From Verrucomicrobiota bacterium (GTDB taxonomy: Bacteria > Verrucomicrobiota > Verrucomicrobiia > Opitutales > Opitutaceae): 8,063 nt of DNA. Where the stretch lies: positions 1 through 8,063 of the forward strand of contig JAEZSJ010000156.1 of the NCBI GenBank assembly GCA_023443985.1, given 5' to 3'. The position numbers were made by a program, and so were the translations under genes. Every line of letters starts with the position of its first letter. The first letter of the stretch is position 1. The notes under the pieces are model-generated. The model was not told the DNA's origin and made no database searches. It saw nothing but the letters and a program-made list of their open reading frames with translations. Below are positions 1 through 5,132 of the stretch, one piece after another.

Positions 1-2790
1 TTGGAGGTCGGCGAGCTGCTTCTTCGCACCTTCGAGGACGGCCGGCGGGGCCTTGCTCGTGAACGCGGTGTTCGCGAGGCGGGCCTCGGTGCCGGCGATG
101 TGCTGGTTCAGCTTCTCCAGTTCCTTCGCCATCTTTGCCTTCTCGGCCGCAGGATCTTCAACCTCTTTCTGATGTAGATAGAGCGTCGCCGGCCCAACGA
201 CTGCAGCAGACGCGCGAATCGGCGGCTCGGACACGATTGTCAATGCTTTGGCACCGACCATACGGGTGACCTGCTCAAGCTTCGTCGCAAGGTCGCGCGG
301 CATCTCATTCGCACCGTCAGCTGCAACAACCAGACTGAACAGCACATCGCGCTGAGAAGCGACCCCCGCTTGTGCCTTCAGAAACCGAGCAGAAGCGGCA
401 ATAGCTTTGAGCACATTTGTTCTCTCAACTGCAGTCTGTTCGAGAATCACGCCCTTGGCCGCGAGTGCGGCGGTGAGACCGGCGGCGGTGTCGAGGCGAG
501 TGTCTTGGATGAAGGTTTCGGCGGAGCGGGAGGCGGAACGGGCGTCGGCGAGCGACGCCCCTACGCCGGAAGTTCCCGGAACCGCAGGCACGGAGGCCTG
601 CGCCACGCCGGAATACCCGAGCAGGTGCCAGAGCTCCTCGGTGATGTGCGGGGCGAACGGCTCGAAGAGGAGCAGAAACTCGCGAATCACCAGATCCTGG
701 ATCGCGAGGCAGTTCGCCTTGCGCTGTGGGTCCTGCATTTTCGCTTTGGCAATCTCGACGTACCAGTCGCAGAAGTCGCCCCAGAAGAAGCTGTAGAGCT
801 TCTGCGTGGCGGCGGCGAATTCGAAGCCGGCGAACGACTCCTCCAGGACGCGCATCGTGTCCGTGAGCGCGGCGAGGATGGCGTGGTCGTCCTCGTCGAA
901 GAGCGCGGGCTGGAGGCGGGCGGCGATGGCGTCGAGCGAGCTGTTGTCGCTCATCTCGCCGCTCATCTGGCGGAAGCGGCAGGCGTTCCAGAGCTTGTTG
1001 CAGAAGTTGCGGCCGCCCTCGATGCGCTCCTCGTCGAACTTCACGTCCTGGCCGAGCGGGGCGATCTGGAGCAGGCCGAAGCGCAGGCCGTCGGCGCCGT
1101 ACTTCGCGATGAGCTCGAGCGGATCGGGCGAGTTGCCGAGCGTCTTCGACATCTTGCGCCCCTGTTTGTCGCGGACGATGCCGTTGAAATAGACGTGCTT
1201 GAACGGGATCCGCTGCTCGACCGGGGCGCCGGGGCGGGCGAACTCGAGGCCGGCCATGATCATGCGCGCGACCCAGAAGAAGATGATGTCGGCGCCGGTG
1301 GCGAGCGTAGTCGTTGGATACAATGCGTCGAAGCCGAGCTGCTGCTGCGCGTCGGCGTTCGGCCAGCCGAGCGTGCCGATGGGCCAGAGCCACGAGGAGG
1401 CCCAGGTGTCGAGCACGTCCTCCTCCTGGTCCCAGTTCTGCGGGTCGGCGGGGCCTTCGAGGGAAACGTGGACCTTCGTCGGATCCTTGAGATCGGCCTC
1501 GGTGAGTTTCTCCTTGTCGACGCCCTTCCGATACCAGACCGGGATGCGATGGCCCCACCAGAGCTGGCGGCTGATGCACCAGTCCTGGATGCCGTCGAGC
1601 CAGTTGAGATAAACCTTCGTCCAGCGCTCCGGGTAGAACTTGATCAGGCCGTCGCGCACGACCTGCTTGGCCTCCTCGACCCGCGGGTAGCGCAGCCACC
1701 ACTGCTGGGTCAGGCGCGGCTCGATCGGCACGTCGGCGCGCTCGGAGAAGCCAACGTTGTTCTCGTAGGCCTTCTCCTCGATGAGCAGCCCGGCGTCCAG
1801 AAGGAGCTGCGACGCCTTCTTGCGGCCGGCGAAACGCTCCATCCCCGCGAGCGCGGGGCCGGCGTTCTCGTTGAGCACGCCGTCGGGGTTGAGCAGGTCG
1901 ATGACGGGCAGCTTGTGGCGCTGGCCGATCTCGAAGTCGGTCTTGTCGTGGGCGGGGGTGACCTTGAGCACGCCGGCGGCGAACTTCGGATCGACCGCGG
2001 TGTCGGCGATTATCGGGAGCGGCTCGCGTTTGCCCAGCGGGCGCCAGACGGTCTTGCCGATGAGGTGCCTGTAGCGCTCGTCGTCGGGGTGCACGGCCAC
2101 AGCGACGTCGGCCGGGATCGTCTCCGGGCGGGTCGTCTCGACGGTGAGGAACTGGCCGGGCTGGTCGACGAGCTCGTAGCGGAGTTTGTAGATGAAACCC
2201 TTCTGCGGCTTCATGATCACCTCCTCGTCGGAGAGTGCGGTGAGGCTGACGGGGCACCAGTTGACCATGCGCTTGCCGCGGTAGATGCGGCCGCTCTCGA
2301 AGAGCTTCACGAACGCCGTGAGCACAGCGCGGCTGTACTCGGGGTTCATCGTGAAGTTGGTGCGTTCCCAGTCGCAGGAGCTGCCGAGCTCGCGGAGCTG
2401 CTTGAGGATGGTGTTGCCCGACTTCTCGCGCCACTCCCACACGCGCTTGAGGAACTCCTCGCGGCCGAGGTCGCGGCGGGTCTTCTTCTCGGTCTTGCGC
2501 AGGTGCTTTTCGACCATCGTCTGCGTGGCGATGCCGGCGTGGTCGGTGCCGGGGATCCAGCAGGCGGTCTTCCCCTCGAGCCGGGCGCGACGGATGATCG
2601 TGTCCTGTAACGTATTGTTCAGGACGTGGCCCATGTGGAGGATGCCGGTGACGTTGGGCGGCGGGATGACGATGGTGTAGTTCTCGCGGCCGGCGACGGG
2701 CTGGCCGCGGAAGCAGCCGGCGGACTGCCAGGCGGCGTACCACTTCTTTTCGACATCACGCGGTTCGTAGCTCTTCGGGATCTCGGTCAT
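1..2790 (-). CDS. valS: Valyl-tRNA synthetase, class I (3' end truncated by window edge)
   Basis: Charges tRNA-Val with valine in the cytoplasm and hydrolyses mischarged Thr-tRNA-Val. The minus strand reads 930 codons from ATG (2788-2790) to the left edge without a stop; family proteins are roughly 880-950 aa, so only a few C-terminal residues are missing. Landmarks in order: PPPNVTGILHMGH with the HIGH-type HMGH at residues 52-55; the editing domain with TTRPET (219-224) and TPAHD, whose Asp is residue 282; WCISRQLWWGH (404-414); the KMSKT loop (546-550); the anticodon-binding domain starting near RNFCNKLWN (594-602) and including PHITEELW; and the C-terminal coiled-coil arm from about residue 876. 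This start gives the conserved N-terminus (MTEIPKSYEPRDVEKKWY), but the bases just upstream are pyrimidine-rich (TTTCCTCCC) with no Shine-Dalgarno. Oddity: an Ala/Ser/Pro-rich segment at about residues 727-760 is not typical of ValRS and looks inserted (see the repeat entry). The gene is divergent from acs. Confidence 0.97.
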   Translation of the reverse strand, partial: MTEIPKSYEPRDVEKKWYAAWQSAGCFRGQPVAGRENYTIVIPPPNVTGILHMGHVLNNTLQDTIIRRARLEGKTACWIPGTDHAGIATQTMVEKHLRKTEKKTRRDLGREEFLKRVWEWREKSGNTILKQLRELGSSCDWERTNFTMNPEYSRAVLTAFVKLFESGRIYRGKRMVNWCPVSLTALSDEEVIMKPQKGFIYKLRYELVDQPGQFLTVETTRPETIPADVAVAVHPDDERYRHLIGKTVWRPLGKREPLPIIADTAVDPKFAAGVLKVTPAHDKTDFEIGQRHKLPVIDLLNPDGVLNENAGPALAGMERFAGRKKASQLLLDAGLLIEEKAYENNVGFSERADVPIEPRLTQQWWLRYPRVEEAKQVVRDGLIKFYPERWTKVYLNWLDGIQDWCISRQLWWGHRIPVWYRKGVDKEKLTEADLKDPTKVHVSLEGPADPQNWDQEEDVLDTWASSWLWPIGTLGWPNADAQQQLGFDALYPTTTLATGADIIFFWVARMIMAGLEFARPGAPVEQRIPFKHVYFNGIVRDKQGRKMSKTLGNSPDPLELIAKYGADGLRFGLLQIAPLGQDVKFDEERIEGGRNFCNKLWNACRFRQMSGEMSDNSSLDAIAARLQPALFDEDDHAILAALTDTMRVLEESFAGFEFAAATQKLYSFFWGDFCDWYVEIAKAKMQDPQRKANCLAIQDLVIREFLLLFEPFAPHITEELWHLLGYSGVAQASVPAVPGTSGVGASLADARSASRSAETFIQDTRLDTAAGLTAALAAKGVILEQTAVERTNVLKAIAASARFLKAQAGVASQRDVLFSLVVAADGANEMPRDLATKLEQVTRMVGAKALTIVSEPPIRASAAVVGPATLYLHQKEVEDPAAEKAKMAKELEKLNQHIAGTEARLANTAFTSKAPPAVLEGAKKQLADLQ
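510..612 (-). repeat. Palindromic repeat-like segment inserted in frame within valS
   Basis: This stretch encodes about ValRS residues 727-760, including QASVPAVPG and GVGASLADARS. It lies between the conserved LWHLLGY helix and the next helical part of the anticodon-binding domain, where ordinary ValRS proteins have a short loop. The DNA carries two perfect stem-loops: GGGCGTCG/CGACGCCC (540-547 with 553-560, 5-nt loop) and CGCAGGC/GCCTGCG (583-589 with 596-602, 6-nt loop). Between them is a CCGG-N6-CCGG motif (566-579). Paired palindromes plus low-complexity Ala/Ser/Pro coding suggest a REP-like dispersed repeat that landed in the gene and kept the frame. I recall similar 'ASVPAVPG'-type peptides in Verrucomicrobiota proteins, but could not check this. 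The outer limits are approximate. The following ETFIQDTRLDT may already be native ValRS sequence. Confidence 0.5.
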
Positions 2791-2810
2791 GGGAGGAAAC
2801 GCCGAGGAAA

Positions 2811-2834
2811 GTTGCCCGCCCGCGGCGAGGCAAC
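2811..2834 (-). promoter_or_regulatory. Hairpin in the presumed valS 5' leader
   Basis: GTTGCC (2811-2816) pairs with GGCAAC (2829-2834), and CGCC (2817-2820) pairs with GGCG (2824-2827). This gives a 10-bp G/C-rich stem with a single bulged base and a 3-nt loop, ending 20 nt upstream of the valS ATG. There is no U-run, so it is not an intrinsic terminator in either direction. It could be an mRNA-stabilising or translational control structure, or a chance product of the high GC content. Confidence 0.35.
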
Positions 2835-3034
2835 GTCGGATTCCGGACGGGCCGCCCCCGCGGAAGAAACGTTCCTAACGCCTCCCCCGCCTGACCGCGC
2901 GCACGACTCATACCTGCGTTCCACGACGAGGATGCGTTCGCGCCCGCCCGGCACGCCCGCCAACCTCCGCCGCACTACCCACCGCACCGCGGCCCCCGCG
3001 GCGCGCCGCCACGTCCGCTCCAACGTTCTGCCCC

Positions 3035-3041
3035 GAAAGGA
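3035..3041 (+). promoter_or_regulatory. Ribosome binding site of acs
   Basis: GAAAGGA ends 6 nt before the ATG at 3048. It is the only clear Shine-Dalgarno sequence among the three genes here and fixes the acs start. Confidence 0.75.
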
Positions 3042-3047
3042 TCCACC

Positions 3048-4949
3048 ATGGCTGCCGAGAAACGCGAACTCTACCACCCCAGCGCGGCCTTCGCCGCCGC
3101 CGCGAACGTCCAGAACCTCGACGAAATCCGCCGCGCCGCGGCGGCCGACCTCGAGGGCTTCTGGGCCGACCGGGCGCGCGAGTTCGAGTGGAGCCGCCCG
3201 TGGGACCGCGTGCTCGACGGCTCGAAGGCGCCGTTCTTCCAGTGGTTCGTCGGCGGCCGCACCAACATCGTGCACAACTGCCTCGACCGCCATGTCGCGA
3301 CCGCCCGCCGCAACAAGCTCGCGCTGATCTGGGAGGGGGAGAGGGGCGAGGTGCGCACGTTCAGCTACCACGCGCTCAACCGCGAGGTGAGCATGTTCGC
3401 CAACATCCTCCGCAGTATGGGCGTGAAGAAGGGCGACCGCGTCACCATCTACATGGGACGCATCCCCGAGCTGCCGATCGCGATGCTCGCCTGCGCGAAG
3501 ATCGGCGCCGTGCACTCCGTCGTGTACGGCGGGTTCTCCGTCGAGGCGCTGCACGGCCGCATCGAGGACAGCCAGTCGAACGTCGTGATCACCTGCGACG
3601 GCGGCTGGATGAACGGCAAGATCGTCGAGCTGAAGAAAATCGTCGACGAGGCGCTGAAACGCTCGCCCACGATCGAGCACGTCGTGGTCGTGCGGCGCAC
3701 GGGGCACGAGGTGGCGATGGAGGCCGGCCGCGACTTCTGGTACCACGAGCTGATGCAGCTCCCGATCGCCCGCGGGCAGTCGGGCGGCAACCGGTGCGAG
3801 ACCGAGGAGATGGACGCCGAGGACCCGCTGTTCCTGCTCTACACCTCCGGCACGACCGGCAAACCGAAGGCGATCCTGCACACCCACGGCGGCTACATGG
3901 TCGGCGTGGCGACGACGCTCAAGTGGGTCTTCGACCTGAAGGAGGAGGACCGCTGGTGGTGCACCGCCGACCCAGGCTGGATCACGGGCCACTCGTACAT
4001 CGTCTACGGCCCCCTGCTGGTGGGCGCGACGAGCTTCATGTACGAGGGCGCGCCGGCCTATCCGTATCCAAACCGTTGGTGGGCGATGATCGAGAAGTAC
4101 GGCATCAACGTCTTCTACACCGCACCGACCGCGATCCGCGGCCTGATGCGGTTCGGCGAGGCGTGGCCGAACCGCCACGACCTCTCCGGCCTGCGGCTGC
4201 TCGGCTCCGTGGGCGAGCCGATCAACCCCGAGGCCTGGCGCTGGTACCACCGCGTGATCGGCAAGGAGCGCTGCCCGATCATGGACACCTGGTGGCAGAC
4301 GGAAACCGGCATGTTCATGATCACGCCGTTGCCGACGATGGACCTCGACCCGGGCAGCGCCACCCTGCCCTTCCCCGGGGTCGACATCGACATATACAAC
4401 GACGAGGGCCGGCCGGTGGCGGCCGGTGAGGAGGGTTATCTCGTCATCAAGCGCCCCTGGCCCGCGATGCTGCGCACGATCTACGGCGACCCGGACCGGT
4501 ATGTGGAGCAGTACTGGAAAAAGTATCCGGGTGTCTACTTCACCGGCGACAGCGCACGGCGCGACGAGAGCGGCTACATCTGGGTCATCGGCCGCGTCGA
4601 CGATGTCATCAAAGTCTCGGGATACCGGCTCGGCACCGCCGAGGTCGAGAGCGCGCTGGTGAGCCATCCGGCCGTCGCCGAGGCCGCAGTGATCGGCATC
4701 CCGCACGAGGTGAAGGGCCAGGCGATCCACGCGTACGTCATCCTCAAGGCCGGCCAGACGGCCTCGGAGGAGCTCAACGACGCCCTCGTCAAACATGTCG
4801 GCCACGAGATGGGCCCGATCGCGCGACCGGAGAAGATCACCTTCGTGCCGCAACTCCCGAAGACCCGCAGCGGAAAGATCATGCGCCGCGTGCTGAAGGC
4901 GCGCGCGCAGGGGCTGCCCGAGGGCGATCTCTCCACGCTCGAGGAGTAG
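3048..4949 (+). CDS. acs: Acetyl-CoA synthetase (acetate--CoA ligase, AMP-forming)
   Basis: Converts acetate, ATP and CoA to acetyl-CoA, AMP and PPi through an acetyl-adenylate, in the cytoplasm. The product is 633 aa, slightly short of the roughly 650 aa of enterobacterial Acs; the difference is mostly at the C-terminus, which ends GDLSTLEE. The ANL-superfamily signatures are complete. The P-loop YTSGTTGKPK is at 265-274. The acetate-pocket region WITGHSY (I312, T313) and WWQTET (415-420) carry the bulky Trp that limits the substrate to acetate. The hinge is GRVDDV (D518), followed by VSGYRLGTAE (R527). The C-terminal PKTRSGKIMRR holds the catalytic lysine K610, which protein acetyltransferases acetylate in many bacteria. 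The close match to Acs along its whole length favours acetate over propionate as substrate. The ATG has a well-placed Shine-Dalgarno. It appears to be monocistronic, with a divergent gene upstream and a terminator downstream. Oddity: the pocket residue normally Val is Ile (I312). Confidence 0.96.
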   Translation: MAAEKRELYHPSAAFAAAANVQNLDEIRRAAAADLEGFWADRAREFEWSRPWDRVLDGSKAPFFQWFVGGRTNIVHNCLDRHVATARRNKLALIWEGERGEVRTFSYHALNREVSMFANILRSMGVKKGDRVTIYMGRIPELPIAMLACAKIGAVHSVVYGGFSVEALHGRIEDSQSNVVITCDGGWMNGKIVELKKIVDEALKRSPTIEHVVVVRRTGHEVAMEAGRDFWYHELMQLPIARGQSGGNRCETEEMDAEDPLFLLYTSGTTGKPKAILHTHGGYMVGVATTLKWVFDLKEEDRWWCTADPGWITGHSYIVYGPLLVGATSFMYEGAPAYPYPNRWWAMIEKYGINVFYTAPTAIRGLMRFGEAWPNRHDLSGLRLLGSVGEPINPEAWRWYHRVIGKERCPIMDTWWQTETGMFMITPLPTMDLDPGSATLPFPGVDIDIYNDEGRPVAAGEEGYLVIKRPWPAMLRTIYGDPDRYVEQYWKKYPGVYFTGDSARRDESGYIWVIGRVDDVIKVSGYRLGTAEVESALVSHPAVAEAAVIGIPHEVKGQAIHAYVILKAGQTASEELNDALVKHVGHEMGPIARPEKITFVPQLPKTRSGKIMRRVLKARAQGLPEGDLSTLEE

Positions 4950-4950
4950 G

Positions 4951-5025
4951 CCGCACCGGTGCGGAATGGCGGAAGCCGTGGGGCTCTCGCCGAGCGAGGC
5001 AAAATCCTGCCGAACTCCGGTGCGC
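4951..5025. other. Structured intergenic segment bounded by an 8-bp inverted repeat
   Basis: It begins one base after the acs stop codon. CGCACCGG (4952-4959) is the exact reverse complement of CCGGTGCG (5017-5024), enclosing 57 nt. Inside are a short GGC-GGAA-GCC hairpin (4968-4977), a CTCGC/GCGAG hairpin (4986-4998), and a GGCA/TGCC alternative (4998-5011) that competes with the second. The left arm can also fold on itself, because 4951-4964 (CCGCACCGGTGCGG) is a perfect 14-bp palindrome, so two mutually exclusive folds are possible. I recognise no known riboswitch, tRNA, SRP RNA or 6S RNA. It could be an acs 3'-UTR structure, a small RNA ended by the terminator at 5049, or a dispersed palindromic repeat. 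Confidence 0.4.
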
Positions 5026-5048
5026 CAATCCACCCAACCGACCCGCCG

Positions 5049-5073
5049 CGCCCGCCGCGGCCGGGCGTTTTTT
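5049..5073 (+). terminator. Rho-independent terminator after acs
   Basis: CGCCCG (5049-5054) and CGGGCG (5062-5067) form a perfect 6-bp GC stem with a 7-nt loop, followed directly by six T residues (5068-5073). It lies 99 nt past the acs stop and 59 nt before the glnD start, so it should separate acs transcription from glnD. Confidence 0.75.
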
Positions 5074-5093
5074 GCGCGCCCTTATTTGATTGG

Positions 5094-5105
5094 CGGTCCG
5101 GACCG
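5094..5105. promoter_or_regulatory. 12-bp perfect palindrome upstream of glnD
   Basis: CGGTCCGGACCG is a perfect inverted repeat ending 27 nt before the glnD start codon, in the 59-nt gap after the terminator. A promoter for glnD is expected in this gap. TTGATT (5086-5091) resembles a -35 box, but no -10 box sits at normal spacing. The palindrome could be an operator; it is also GC-rich enough to occur by chance. Confidence 0.3.
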
Positions 5106-5132
5106 AATACCCCGTGATGCGCCCCTACTGCG

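Larger units (their letters stand above)
2791..3047. promoter_or_regulatory. Divergent valS-acs intergenic region
   Basis: These 257 bp separate the start codons of two divergently transcribed genes, so promoters for both should lie here. I see no convincing -35/-10 pair on either strand. The valS side (2791-2840) carries a strong hairpin. The acs side (about 2940-3030) is very C-rich and G-poor on the acs mRNA strand. No T-box leader is recognisable for valS: there is no specifier stem and no conserved T-box sequence. I find no supported small gene here. Confidence 0.5.

Noticed and set aside
370..2610. A 746-codon open frame on the plus strand opposite valS
   Set aside because: It lies antisense to a clear valS. 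Its low-complexity Glu/Ala/Val/Leu-rich translation is the usual by-product of GC-rich third positions, and no protein family is recognisable in it.
425..2743. A 772-codon open frame on the minus strand in another frame of valS
   Set aside because: It is an Arg/Pro/Ala-rich out-of-frame reading of valS; the true frame contains all the synthetase motifs.
2891..2914. Promoter made of CTGACC and CATACC upstream of acs
   Set aside because: The spacing of 12 bases is far below the usual 16-18, and the -10 match is weak.
2791..3047. T-box riboswitch for valS
   Set aside because: No T-box sequence, specifier loop or antiterminator/terminator pair is visible on the minus strand, and the space is short for one.
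4951..5025. Possible tRNA, SRP RNA or known riboswitch after acs
   Set aside because: There is no T-loop GTTCGANNC, no SRP core GGAAG-CAG pattern, and no consensus of the glutamine, SAM, TPP, cobalamin, glycine or c-di-GMP riboswitches that I could match. It is kept only as an unnamed structured segment.
2787..5033. A 748-codon open frame on the minus strand opposite acs
   Set aside because: It is antisense to a complete acs with every ANL motif intact; the composition is typical of a shadow frame and there is no plausible ribosome binding site.
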